Assembly: GCF_016587355.1 (NCBI RefSeq)
Contig: NZ_BNJF01000008.1
Span: 1 to 64,000, forward strand
Reading direction: 5' to 3'
Length of the DNA: 64,000 bases
DNA from: Ktedonospora formicarum
GTDB lineage: Bacteria > Chloroflexota > Ktedonobacteria > Ktedonobacterales > Ktedonobacteraceae
Part shown: one piece after another, positions 45,735 to 54,106 of the stretch
How positions within the stretch are numbered: position 1 is the stretch's first letter
Layout of the letters: each line of letters opens with the position of its first letter
Made by a program: the position numbers and the translations under genes
The notes under the pieces: generated by a model
The model's input: the letters and a program-made list of their open reading frames with translations, nothing else
Databases searched by the model: none
What the model was told of the DNA's origin: nothing

Positions 45735-46053
45735 ATCGCAAGCATGCACAGGCACACATCCAGAAGCACATCAAAGTCAAGGGAGTGGCCAGTCCCTACG
45801 ATGGGAACCGCCTCTATTGAAGCCAACGACTCAAAAACCATCCCATGTTCAATGGAGCCAAGGGAGCCTTGTTATGCAAACAACAAGGGAAATGTCGGTG
45901 GTGTGGATTACTCTTCGGGGATATGGATGTGATTGAAATCGACCACATCACGCCCAGGAGCGAAGGCGGAGGAGAAGCACTCAGCAACAAATGTCTCCTC
46001 CATCGGCATTGCCATGATGAACGACACATCAAACGTGTCAATGGTATCTCTGT
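45735..46053 (+). pseudogene. Group II intron maturase remnant (C-terminal HNH domain)
   Basis: HIKVKGVASPYDGNRLY, TGA, then SQRLKNHPMFNGAKGALLCK and the HNH endonuclease (CRWCGLLFGDMDVIEIDHIT, PRSEGG, LLHRHCHDERH). This is the thumb/endonuclease end of an intron-encoded protein; reverse-transcriptase and maturase parts are missing. The TGA at 45818 stands where Trp is usual. Confidence 0.75.
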
Positions 46054-46059
46054 CAAAGA

Positions 46060-46116
46060 CCCGTCCATACGAGGCGTAAGCGCATTTCCCATGCGCTTAC
46101 GCCTCGTATGGACGGG
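46060..46116. other. Long perfect hairpin, 25-bp arms
   Basis: Arms start CCCGTCCATACGAGGCG; the loop is TTTCCCA; the other arm is an exact complement. It adjoins the intron remnant on the left and the conserved segment 46120-46235 on the right. Too long and too G+C-rich on both sides for an ordinary terminator, and no T-run follows. Confidence 0.85.
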
Positions 46117-46119
46117 CAA

Positions 46120-46235
46120 AACCTCTCCACGGCCGTCTCGCGTCGGCGAGGCGCACAATGAAAGGCAGATCTTTTCCAGATCGCTCCAGCTCCTGCCAGT
46201 GACGCACACGCGCCTAGCAAAGCCGCCGCAGCTCT
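46120..46235 (+). other. Conserved non-coding segment, copy A (group II intron domain I-like?)
   Basis: TCTCGCGTCGGCGAG, then CCAGTGACGCACACGCG and GCCGCCGCAG. It aligns over about 110 bp with 62525-62636, with paired differences in the stems. Next to an intron-maturase remnant, and with a short stem followed by GYAC.ATGAAG, it may be a piece of group II intron domain I. This is tentative. Confidence 0.4.
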
Positions 46236-46262
46236 CGGTAACGATTTGACCGAGAACAAAAC

Positions 46263-46685
46263 GTGAGCTGGGAAGAGGTTGGTGTGTATCAAGCGAAATA
46301 TTATGCCATCACACGAGCCATTCTAGAGAGGATCACACCACACCATCTGCTCTCACAAGTTGACGCCTTTATCAACACGCTTCCATGTGGCATCAAAGAA
46401 TATATGCATGCCATACAAGACTGGCAGACCAAACTGATCGAATCACCTTGTGCCATTCGCTACTGGCAAGAGATCCCATCAAGGACCCAGGATGGTCGAT
46501 CGATCAATGGAAATAAATCCCACTGGGCCTGTCTTGCCCTGACGAATGGCTGGCAGGATCGTATCCTTACCACAGCACTCCACACACACGACCACAAACA
46601 CTATGAAATCTGGGGATTACAGCCGTTCTCCGAAATTGACCCAAATATGGACACGCCATACCCAGAGCTTGAAGGAGAATATTGA
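46263..46685 (+). CDS. Hypothetical protein, 140 aa
   Basis: MSWEEVGVYQAKYYAITRAI to a C-terminus that runs through the 33-bp repeat segment (SEIDPNMDTPY). Composition looks protein-like (Trp/His-rich, helical) but no family is recognised and the 3' end coincides with a repeated sequence and a resolvase fragment, so it may be a truncated gene. Confidence 0.3.
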   Translation: MSWEEVGVYQAKYYAITRAILERITPHHLLSQVDAFINTLPCGIKEYMHAIQDWQTKLIESPCAIRYWQEIPSRTQDGRSINGNKSHWACLALTNGWQDRILTTALHTHDHKHYEIWGLQPFSEIDPNMDTPYPELEGEY

Positions 46686-47064
46686 TACCACCACGCCTAC
46701 AGGCAAGTTCATGTTTCACGTCATGGCGGCATTGACGAAGTTTGAGCGCGATCTGATCAGCGAACGGACCCAGGCCGGACTGGAGGCTGCTCGTGCCAGG
46801 GGGCGCAAGGGTGGTCGGCCTGCTGTCACCAAGAAGATGAGCGTTGCCAACCTCGAACGCGCCAAGGAACTCTATGCGAGCCAGGCCATGAGTGTCACTG
46901 AGATTATGAAACGGACGGGTTTTCGCAGCCGAACCACCTTTTATAAATATGTCGTCAATGGGGGAGAAGCCAACCATCTGAAGGGTAGCGTTTTCCTGCG
47001 TGAAAGGACGGGAGCACAGTTTTCCGGTGGGTCGTCTTCCAATCAAGCTCTCTTGTCTCGATAG
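46660..47064 (+). pseudogene. Serine recombinase/resolvase C-terminal fragment
   Basis: SLKENIDTTTPTGKFMFHVM, FERDLISERTQAGLEAARARG, KGGRPAV and a helix-turn-helix (SVTEIMKRTGFRSRTTFYKY). This is the C-terminal half of a Tn3-type resolvase; the catalytic N-terminal domain with the active Ser is missing and is replaced by unrelated sequence. A dead remnant. Confidence 0.8.
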
Positions 47065-47099
47065 ATTGCGAAAGTACTGGAGCAGTCTGGTAGAGTAGC

Positions 47100-47129
47100 T
47101 TGACAGATGAAGAAGGTATCTGTTATGCT
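47100..47129 (+). promoter_or_regulatory. Sigma-70-type promoter of the MarR operon
   Basis: TTGACA (47100-47105), 18-bp spacer and TATGCT (47124-47129), 45 bp upstream of the marR-like start. Confidence 0.65.
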
Positions 47130-47137
47130 CTCAAAAG

Positions 47138-47165
47138 ATTAGGTTCTTAATGAATTATGAACTAG
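47138..47165. promoter_or_regulatory. Candidate MarR operator, site 1
   Basis: GATTAGGTTCTT followed by an imperfect inverted half ATTATGAACTA, just downstream of the -10 hexamer. The same half-site recurs in inverse orientation at 47629-47643. Confidence 0.5.
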
Positions 47166-47174
47166 GAGAGAGAG

Positions 47175-47612
47175 ATGTCTGACGAAATAGACGCTGTTGC
47201 TGATTGGGAGCTGCTTGCACAGATCAGCCTGGGGTATCGTCACCTTTCTGATCGCTTAATGGAACAAATTGGCATGCATCGAGCACCCGCAGGTGTGCTG
47301 TGCCGACTCTTTCTCCAGGATGGGTTAACCCAGTCAGAGTTGGCTTCTCAACTCTCCATTCAAGGAGCAAGTGTGACACAAGTGCTCCAACGAATGGAAG
47401 AGGCAGGCTGGGTCAGGCGAGAACGCGATGCGGAAGATAATCGCCTGGTTCGGGTCTATCTGACAGAGCAAGGGCGCGAAAAGGAACGATCCATCACGGA
47501 TCAATTCATGAAATTCCAGGAAGCGGTTTTTGCGGGGATTGCTCCACGCGAACGAGCCTTCTTACGCCAGCTACTCACGCAGATGCACCAGAACATGAGT
47601 CGAACAGACTAA
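47175..47612 (+). CDS. MarR-family transcriptional regulator
   Basis: 145 residues, GGAGAGAGAG upstream. Winged helix: LTQSELASQLSIQGASVTQV, LQRMEEAGWVRRERDAEDNR, LVRVYLTEQG. It heads a likely operon with a DoxX protein and two oxidoreductases and has matching sequence sites before and after its gene, so autoregulation and control of the downstream genes are likely. Inducer unknown, plausibly a phenolic or quinone compound. Confidence 0.9.
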   Translation: MSDEIDAVADWELLAQISLGYRHLSDRLMEQIGMHRAPAGVLCRLFLQDGLTQSELASQLSIQGASVTQVLQRMEEAGWVRRERDAEDNRLVRVYLTEQGREKERSITDQFMKFQEAVFAGIAPRERAFLRQLLTQMHQNMSRTD

Positions 47613-47628
47613 AAATTTTGGCCTATTT

Positions 47629-47643
47629 ATTAGGAACCTAATC
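47629..47643. promoter_or_regulatory. Candidate MarR operator, site 2
   Basis: ATTAGGAACCTAATC is a near-perfect palindrome between marR and doxX and shares the GATTAGGTTCyT half-site of site 1. Confidence 0.5.
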
Positions 47644-47710
47644 ATATGGTAATTAATAAATGTGGATGTTCCCGTGTCCACATTTATTAAGATCGAAAGG
47701 ATCACATGCA

Positions 47711-48082
47711 ATGAATATCGCTTTGTGGATTGTTCAGGGGCTACTCGCCTTGATGTTTCTCTTTGCTGGAAGCAGGAAAGGCTTCCAGCCACTGCCAGCA
47801 GTCAAAAAGAGTTTTCCCTGGGCCAATCATGTTCCTGATGACTTGACCCGTTTTATCGGAATCAGTGAGCTACTTGGAGGGCTGGGATTAGTTCTTCCTG
47901 CGGTGACGGGTATTCTTCCCTGGCTCACCATCGTTGCCGCCCTGGGGTTAGGTGTGGTCATGGTGTGCGCTATGATCTTTCATCTTTCTCGTCGAGAATT
48001 TTCCGTCCTTGGGATGAATCTCGTTCTCCTGCTTCTTGCTCTCTTTATCGTCGTTGGTCGTTGGGTACTCGCTCCTTTGTAA
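47711..48082 (+). CDS. DoxX-family membrane protein
   Basis: 123 residues from ATG 47711 (AAAGGA upstream). Four hydrophobic helices; IALWIVQGLLALMFLFAGSR and RFIGISELLGGLGLVLPAVT are typical DoxX segments. Family members are linked to thiosulfate/quinone oxidation or thiol stress. In the MarR operon it is followed by two flavin/deazaflavin-type enzymes, suggesting a redox or quinone-detoxification unit. Confidence 0.8.
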   Translation: MNIALWIVQGLLALMFLFAGSRKGFQPLPAVKKSFPWANHVPDDLTRFIGISELLGGLGLVLPAVTGILPWLTIVAALGLGVVMVCAMIFHLSRREFSVLGMNLVLLLLALFIVVGRWVLAPL

Positions 48083-48216
48083 AGAGCGCCTCCTCGGATG
48101 AAGAGAAAGCAACGAGAAATTGGCACGGTTCTCCCGTTGTACACCTTGCAAACAGGGCTTTAGGAAAAGGGGAGAGAGGACATGTGCCAGCCTCAACAGG
48201 AAGGAGAAACGGTCTC

Positions 48217-49266
48217 ATGGAAATCGGCATTCATACCTTTGGTGAACTGGTCCCTGATCCTCACACCCAACGCACGCCAGGCGCGCAGGAGCGGCTGAAA
48301 GAGGTCATCCAGATGGCTGTGCTAGCCGAAGAGGCTGGGTTAGATATCTTTGGCTTTGGCGAGCATCATCGCCTCGATTTTGCCGCCTCCGCGCCGCCAG
48401 TTATCCTGGCGGCAGTCGCACAGGCAACGAAAAGGATTCGTCTAACCACCACGGCCACTGTGCTTTCCACGGCTGACCCCGTGCGGGTCTTCGAGGACTT
48501 TGCCACACTGGATCTGCTCTCTGATGGCCGAGCGGAAATCATTGCAGGTCGGGGAGCTTTTCTCGAATCCTTCGCGCTCTTTGGTTATAATCTCGACGAT
48601 TATAACGATCTGTTTGCGGAGAAGATCGACCTGCTCGTCCGCTTGCGTGCGTCCGAACGTCTCACCTGGCAGGGACGTTTCCGCCCTCCGCTCAATGACG
48701 CCGAGATTGCCCCTCGTCCCGTACAGACGCCGCTCCCAATCTGGATTGCCGTTGGTGGGACACCACAAAGTGCCGTTCGTGCAGGTGCAATGGGATTGCC
48801 CATGAATCTGGGCATCATTGGGGGCGCATCCAGGCGCTTTGTCCCTCTGGTAGATCTCTACCGTAATGCGGGTCTGCGCGCTGGGCATCACCAGGACACC
48901 CTCAAGGTTGCGGTCACCAGCTATATCCATGTCGCGAAAACCTCCCAGGAAGCGCTGGACACCTTCTATCCCTACCGCAATAACTACTTCCTGGCATTGG
49001 GAGGCGAGCGAACCAGGGGAATGAGGTTTAGCCGTGCGGAGTATGAGCAGGAGGCCCGACAAGAAAACGCGCTGTTTGTTGGCAGTCCACAACAAATTAT
49101 TGATAAGATGCTTTCCCAGCATGAATTATTCGAGCATCAGCGCTTCATCGGCCAGGTAGACATTGGAGGGCTGCCCTTTGAGAAGGTAGCCCAAACGATT
49201 GAACTGCTGGGCAGCGAAGTTCTCCCAGTCGTGCGCCGCGAAACGGCTAAGGCCAGTCAGGCTTGA
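48217..49266 (+). CDS. LLM-class flavin-dependent oxidoreductase
   Basis: 349 residues from ATG 48217 (AAGGAG upstream). Luciferase-like TIM-barrel features: MEIGIHTFGELVPDP, FGFGEHHRLDFAASAPPVIL, IRLTTTATVLSTADPVRVFE, GRAEIIAGRGAF and PIWIAVGGTPQS. Uses FMN or F420. It is third in the MarR operon. Similar genes often neighbour deazaflavin-dependent enzymes, as here. Substrate unknown. Confidence 0.9.
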   Translation: MEIGIHTFGELVPDPHTQRTPGAQERLKEVIQMAVLAEEAGLDIFGFGEHHRLDFAASAPPVILAAVAQATKRIRLTTTATVLSTADPVRVFEDFATLDLLSDGRAEIIAGRGAFLESFALFGYNLDDYNDLFAEKIDLLVRLRASERLTWQGRFRPPLNDAEIAPRPVQTPLPIWIAVGGTPQSAVRAGAMGLPMNLGIIGGASRRFVPLVDLYRNAGLRAGHHQDTLKVAVTSYIHVAKTSQEALDTFYPYRNNYFLALGGERTRGMRFSRAEYEQEARQENALFVGSPQQIIDKMLSQHELFEHQRFIGQVDIGGLPFEKVAQTIELLGSEVLPVVRRETAKASQA

Positions 49267-49340
49267 GCTGTTGCCAGACGCTCCTTTGCTGATCCTGCTC
49301 TCTGAGTACATATGGTTCCTTCATTGAGGAGAACAAACAG

Positions 49341-49826
49341 ATGACGACGGATTCTTTACAATCAACCACCCAAGCAAATGCCAGCGAGAAAGCACCGGCG
49401 ATCTTTACCCTGATAAACCGGCTGATGATCCCCCTTTTGCGCTCTCCTTTGCATGGTATCGCAAGTCACACGCTTGTGCTGCTTTCATTCCAGGGACGTA
49501 AGACTGGAAAAACCTACACCTTTCCGACTGGATATACCCAGCAGGGCAATCAGATAGAGGTTATTTCGAGTCGGAGTTGGTGGAAAAATCTGCGGGGGAA
49601 TGCACGAGTGACACTCTGGCTCCGGGGCAAAAAACGCACCGGCGAGGCAGAAGTGTTTTATGGCGATGAGACCGTTGCGCAAGCCCTCATTCCTCTTGCC
49701 GGACGCTCTCGTCAGATGAGAAAGCTCTATGAGATCGAGCTGGACGCGCAAGGCCAGCCAGAGGAAGAAGGGGTTCGCCGGGCCGCACTCGCGACCGCAC
49801 TGGTACGGGTTCGCCTTGACCCATGA
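49341..49826 (+). CDS. Deazaflavin (F420)-dependent nitroreductase-like protein
   Basis: 161 residues of the Ddn/DUF385 family: LSFQGRKTGKTYTFPTGY and SRSWWKNLRGNARVTLW are the equivalents of GRKSGR and SDWYRNI in the copy at 15428. GAGGAGAA precedes the ATG. Last gene of the MarR operon, followed by a long hairpin at 49860. Confidence 0.85.
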   Translation: MTTDSLQSTTQANASEKAPAIFTLINRLMIPLLRSPLHGIASHTLVLLSFQGRKTGKTYTFPTGYTQQGNQIEVISSRSWWKNLRGNARVTLWLRGKKRTGEAEVFYGDETVAQALIPLAGRSRQMRKLYEIELDAQGQPEEEGVRRAALATALVRVRLDP

Positions 49827-49859
49827 GGACGAGAAAAAGAACTCTTTGGGGTTCCAACG

Positions 49860-49916
49860 TTTTCATCCTGAGAGAAGGCCATCCAAAAGTTTGATGGCCT
49901 TCTCTCAGGATGAAAA
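49860..49916. other. Long perfect hairpin, 24-bp arms
   Basis: The arm starts TTTTCATCCTGAGAGAAGGC; 9-nt loop CAAAAGTTT; exact complement. It lies 33 bp after the MarR operon and just before the truncated end of the tnpB gene, so it could serve as a two-way terminator or be an element end. No T-run follows the stem on +. Confidence 0.85.
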
Positions 49917-49960
49917 TATAACAAATTGCTTTGTGATCGATTTTTACACGTATCCTGGGC

Positions 49961-50484
49961 TTACCTCAACCTGGGGTTGCCGACCACCTCACCATCGGAG
50001 AGCACCACAAAAGACGTCAAGCCAAGATCAGCCCCGATCACCTGCTCATTGGATGGCAAATGCGTTATCTCCTCTTCCACCAGGATGCTCACGCGCGTAC
50101 CGATCAGCACTGCCTTTGGTGATGGTGACACTCGAAGGGGTCGCACCTTCTGGTAAAGGACGCGACCAACGAATTGCCAGAGGCTCACCCATCGCGGGCA
50201 AGGGTGAGGCATCCATTGCGCCAGGTGAAGGCATTGGCGGTGTAGGTTGCCGATTGATGGTGGCGCTTCTTCTTGAAGGCTGGATGTTTGGCACGCCCCT
50301 CGAAGAAATTGAGGAAGGCTTGGTCGAGGTGGCGAAGGGCTTGCTGCAAAGGGACGCTTGACGCCTCGGCGAGCCAGGCATGCTCCTTTTGCTGTTTCAA
50401 GAGAGGGCGCATGGCAGAGAGGTTTTTATAGTAGAGGTGTTGGTGCTCATTATAGAACGCATCGGTCTTTTTGCGCAGTGCGCC
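49961..50484 (-). pseudogene. TnpB exon 2: body downstream of the group II intron, truncated
   Basis: ALRKKTDAFYNEHQHLYYKN, FLNFFEGRAKHPAFKKKRHH and, after one or more frame changes near 50185, VIGADLGLTSFVVLSDGEVV with the first RuvC Asp. The remaining RuvC and zinc-ribbon parts are missing at 49961. It continues exon 1 (52908-53009) across the intron. Confidence 0.8.
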
Positions 50485-50517
50485 GGGTAGCCGGGGCGCA
50501 TTGCTGCGCCCAAGCCC

Positions 50518-50557
50518 CCTAAGAACGGCACGTGAGTCTTTCGTCCTCATGCCGCTC
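50518..50557 (-). ncRNA. Group II intron domain V
   Basis: GAGCGGCATGAGGACGAAAG followed by ACTCACGTGCCGTTCTTAGG folds into the conserved 34-nt-type hairpin with an AGC triad and a GAAA tetraloop. It begins at the stop codon of the intron-encoded protein. Confidence 0.75.
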
Positions 50558-52298
50558 AAGCCTTTCGAACGCCCTTCTTGTTTTCCGGACGCGGCTTCTC
50601 CACATGTAAACCTTGGTTATGTAGTTGCATGTGGCAATTAGGATGGAGAAGAACACGGTTTTCTACTCGATCTGCGCCCCCTTTGCTTCGCCAGATGGTG
50701 TGGTGGCAATGCCACCCTGTAATCTTGGTGATTTTCTGGTAGCACATAGGGCAGATGCCGTTTTGTTCTCGCCATAGATGCAGGAGCTGTCGCTTCCCAG
50801 TTAGGTTTCGCTCCGTCTTTACGTCGAGTCGCTTTTCGAAGTACGTTTCCCATGCTGGATCAAACGGATTGGCATTCCCTTGAATAGGAGTATGCCTCTG
50901 GATTTTCACATCCACTGCTCGCCGTAGATGGACGAGCTTTGGCTGGCTATCCTCGTCCTGTATCTCCCCAGTAAACACCCAATTGTAGTTCCCTTGTGTC
51001 GTAAAGTATTTCTTTCGTACCCAAGTCGCACTCTTTTTTGGGTGTCTTCTTCTTGCCCATTGCCAGAGCTTCTTGTAGATTGCACAGTCCACGGAGTTAA
51101 AGGTTTTCTTACTGGCACCGAACCGATGGTAATTCGCCCATCCCCGTATCATGGGGTTGAGTGTTACGATCAATTGTCCGGCTGTATCCCCTTTAAAGCT
51201 TTCGATAGTTTCTCGGATTCTCTTCAAGAATGTCTTCACATTCTTCTTCGATGGAGTCGTAAGGACTGAACCATTGTTGTACTTACGTACATTTTGTCCA
51301 AGAAAGTCGAAACCGTCCTTGATGTGGGTAATGACTGTCTTTTCTTGTGACAAGGTAAGCCCCCGTTTCTCCAGGAATTCTTCGATGAACGGCTTCACCT
51401 CTTGTTCGAGGAGTTCCTTGGTTGTTCCTGTCACAATAAAGTCATCGGCGTATCTTGCCATGTTCACCTTTGGGCTATTTCCATGAGCTGATCGTGGAAA
51501 TCGCTGAAGGAGTTGCTGGCCTAGACCATCCAGAGCCATATTCGCAATGACGGGTGAAATGATCCCGCCTTGCGGTGTACCCTCATCGGTTGCGTGCAGG
51601 ACGTTTTCCTCCATATATCCCGCTTTCAACCACTTTCTCAGGATATCCTTCTTTATGGGAATGTGAGCCAGGAGCCAACCGTGTGAGATTTTGTCAAAAC
51701 ACGATTTGATATCTCCTTCCAGCACCCATGCCGCGCCATTCTTTTGTGAAAAGAGTATATGGCTGTAGACAAGGGCATCTGCCGTACATCGTTCGGGGCG
51801 GAAGCCATACGAATGCGGGTCAGCAAGTGTCTCTGCTACAGGTTGGAGTGCCAGAAGATAGAGAGCTTGCATGGCCCTATCCTTCATCGTGGGGATCGAG
51901 AGTGGTCTTTGAGTACCGTTACTCTTGGGGATATACACACGCCTGAGCGGTTGAGGATGGTAGCCTCTCGGCTTCAAGTCGCGTATGGCTTGTGCTTTCT
52001 TTTCCGGCGTTTCCCAAGTGATCTTGTCTACGCCTGGGGTCTTTTTCCCTTGGTTTTCTGTCACTCGTTTCACAGCAAGTGCTTTACCGCTAAATGAGTG
52101 GGTTAAGAGCCGTTGCAAGGCTTTCACCTTACCCCATCTCTTTTCCTGAGTTGCCTTGACGATTCTGGCTTGGAGCCGCCGCACGTTACGCTCGGTCCGG
52201 TACCATTGGATACCATGCCATTCGAGCATATCGTGGAAGGACGCACCAGCAGACATTTCTTCGTTGGAGAGTTCCAATGAGGTCGTTTCTGCCGCCAT
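50556..52298 (-). CDS. Group II intron reverse transcriptase/maturase with HNH endonuclease
   Basis: 580 residues. Reverse-transcriptase domain with active-site NMARYADDFIVTG and the PQGGIISPVIANMALD block; maturase domain (IRGWANYHRFGASKKTF); C-terminal HNH endonuclease (CPMCYQKITKITGWHCHHTI, NRVLLHPNCH). It splices and mobilises the intron that contains it. No frame damage. Confidence 0.92.
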   Translation of the reverse strand: MAAETTSLELSNEEMSAGASFHDMLEWHGIQWYRTERNVRRLQARIVKATQEKRWGKVKALQRLLTHSFSGKALAVKRVTENQGKKTPGVDKITWETPEKKAQAIRDLKPRGYHPQPLRRVYIPKSNGTQRPLSIPTMKDRAMQALYLLALQPVAETLADPHSYGFRPERCTADALVYSHILFSQKNGAAWVLEGDIKSCFDKISHGWLLAHIPIKKDILRKWLKAGYMEENVLHATDEGTPQGGIISPVIANMALDGLGQQLLQRFPRSAHGNSPKVNMARYADDFIVTGTTKELLEQEVKPFIEEFLEKRGLTLSQEKTVITHIKDGFDFLGQNVRKYNNGSVLTTPSKKNVKTFLKRIRETIESFKGDTAGQLIVTLNPMIRGWANYHRFGASKKTFNSVDCAIYKKLWQWARRRHPKKSATWVRKKYFTTQGNYNWVFTGEIQDEDSQPKLVHLRRAVDVKIQRHTPIQGNANPFDPAWETYFEKRLDVKTERNLTGKRQLLHLWREQNGICPMCYQKITKITGWHCHHTIWRSKGGADRVENRVLLHPNCHMQLHNQGLHVEKPRPENKKGVRKA

Positions 52299-52907
52299 CT
52301 GCTATTCCTTCTGTGTCGTTTGCCAATCCTTTTCGTCATGAAAGACCAGACGGAAGTCTGCCCGCTTTCGCGTGGGATGATGTTTCCTCATTGGAGCAAT
52401 CCCTATCCCCTCCATTACAGAAAGGCTTTTGCTTTCTCCGTCCTCCTCTATCTGCATCTCTATGGGCTCTCCTCATGGATCGCTTTCCCCTCGTGGGGAG
52501 AGATACAGATTTACCAAGTTCCACTTACGTACCTGGATGGGTTAGGCTCCGTCTGTCCGCCGGTGATCTTTGTCCACGATAGAGGAAACTGGATACCTCT
52601 ATTCCTGTCACTTACCATTTTGGTTGAAGCCTCTCAGCATCTTTGGCTTCTTCGTCTTTACGACGTTTATCAACGGTTCACGTGGGTTAGCCATACCATC
52701 CACCCTAGCCCCTCAACCGCATTGATGCTCGCAGTTCCGATTTCCCCTCACGGTTCCATCGGCTTTTCAGGAGGATACATTGTTCCAAGAGCTTCCCACC
52801 TCAAAATTGCTTCAGACGCGGGTCTTGGTAGAGTACTGGTGGTGAAACACCAGGTTGAGTCCTGTTTAAGCAGTCCCAACAGCTACGTAAGCGACTTCTT
52901 GTCGCAA

Positions 52908-53009
52908 CCAATTGTAGACGAAGCGAACACAGCCAAAAGTGCGAGCCAGCGTCTGCTTCTGCTCGTCAGTGGGAGAGCACCGATACTTGTAGGCGTGTTT
53001 CTGCTTCAT
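52908..53009 (-). pseudogene. TnpB exon 1: 5' end upstream of the group II intron
   Basis: MKQKHAYKYRCSPTDEQKQT, then FGCVRFVYNW, the family N-terminus, at 53009-52908. The reading continues at ALRKKTDAFY on the other side of the intron. The gene is truncated at its 3' end, so it is inactive even if the intron splices. Confidence 0.8.
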
Positions 53010-53295
53010 GTGTTACAGTCCACCATGTACAGTGTAAAAGAGCAATCTTTTGAGCCGCCCGCTCTACCCCACAAAGGAGCGCGCCATTCATCCCCATGTG
53101 TGAAGCACAGAGGTCTTCTGGCGCGATAAGATAACTGGCACCTTCCATAACAGGATTGTGAAGGATAGCATACATGTAGGGGAAAAAATTTGATAGACTT
53201 GATTACCACGCAAGATGAATAGTGTTGGAAGCACATCTACATCGTAGAAGAGTTGTATCACTGGAAGGTTTTCATTGGAGGTCATCACGTTCACC

Positions 53296-54000
53296 ATGAA
53301 AGGCTTATCAGCAACTACACGTTCTCACAAGAAGAGCCTCAATAGGATGGCACTTGGCATCAGTATCTCTGGCGGCATCATCGCTCTCCTCTTTCTCAAT
53401 CAGCAACTCTACGCTTGGAACCTGCCTTTCTTGTACTGGCTGATGGTGCAGACACAACGTTATGGGTTCTTCTATTACACCCTCTTCGGTTCTCTTTTCA
53501 TCCTTCTCAGCATCTCCCTCTTCACACGTTTTGCTGTTTCCAAAACAGGGAGAAACGTGACATGGAAGGCGCTGCCGATTGCCTGGAAACGGCTGGTGGT
53601 TGGCGCAGGGGTACTTACAGCCATCTGTATAATGGGGATCTGTGGATACATCCTCTTGCTCTGCTCTCTGTTTCCCAGCTTTGACCACAAAGATAGTCTG
53701 ACCTCTCAAGGGCATACATATCAGCTTTCACTCCAAGCAACTGGAAAGGAAATGGACAATCATGATGAAACGGCAACAGCCCCGTTTCGCTTGGAAGTGT
53801 ACACATGTGAGTTCACTGATTGGGTCTGTACACGAACAGCCGCAAAAAACCAACCCCTTCGCTATAGCACCGATTTGCCAGTCTACTCTCCAGTAGAGAG
53901 CATTTCTCTCAGACTTTCTTTGAATACCTCTCAGACAGCTTTTCTGATTGTCGATCAACGGTCCAACGTAAACCCCACCATCACGTTTCCTCGCCCATAA
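53296..54000 (+). CDS. Hypothetical membrane protein with extracytoplasmic domain
   Basis: 234 residues from ATG 53296 (a TTG 21 bases upstream with GGAAGG before it is an alternative). Three hydrophobic helices: MALGISISGGIIALLFLNQQ, YTLFGSLFILLSISLFTRFA and VVGAGVLTAICIMGICGYIL. The C-terminal about 95 residues are polar with a Cys pair (YTCEFTDWVC), probably outside. No recognised family; stands alone. Confidence 0.55.
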   Translation: MKGLSATTRSHKKSLNRMALGISISGGIIALLFLNQQLYAWNLPFLYWLMVQTQRYGFFYYTLFGSLFILLSISLFTRFAVSKTGRNVTWKALPIAWKRLVVGAGVLTAICIMGICGYILLLCSLFPSFDHKDSLTSQGHTYQLSLQATGKEMDNHDETATAPFRLEVYTCEFTDWVCTRTAAKNQPLRYSTDLPVYSPVESISLRLSLNTSQTAFLIVDQRSNVNPTITFPRP

Positions 54001-54106
54001 CCACAAGCTTCACAGAAGCGTACACAGAGAAAACAGGCGCGCCAGCGACGAGCACACGCATCCCTCGCCGGCGCACTCCTTGAAGCCGATCTTCTCCAGG
54101 TCATAT

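Larger units (their letters stand above)
50485..52907 (-). mobile_element. Group II intron inserted in a tnpB gene
   Basis: The 5' end is set by the exon boundary VYNW and the intron start TTGCGACAAGAAGTCG (from 52907), close to the GUGYG consensus. The 3' end lies within 50481-50490, after domain V and a GGGCGC hairpin (domain VI) ending GGCTACCC. The about 2.4-kb length fits an ORF-containing intron. The maturase gene is undamaged, so it may still be active. Confidence 0.85.

Noticed and set aside
45643..45936. 97-codon frame over the maturase remnant
   Set aside because: Out of frame with the HNH and maturase motifs; shadow frame.
52320..53129. 269-codon + strand frame over the intron 5' region
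   Set aside because: It lies over group II intron domain I and tnpB exon 1 on the minus strand, without a ribosome-binding site or protein-like pattern.
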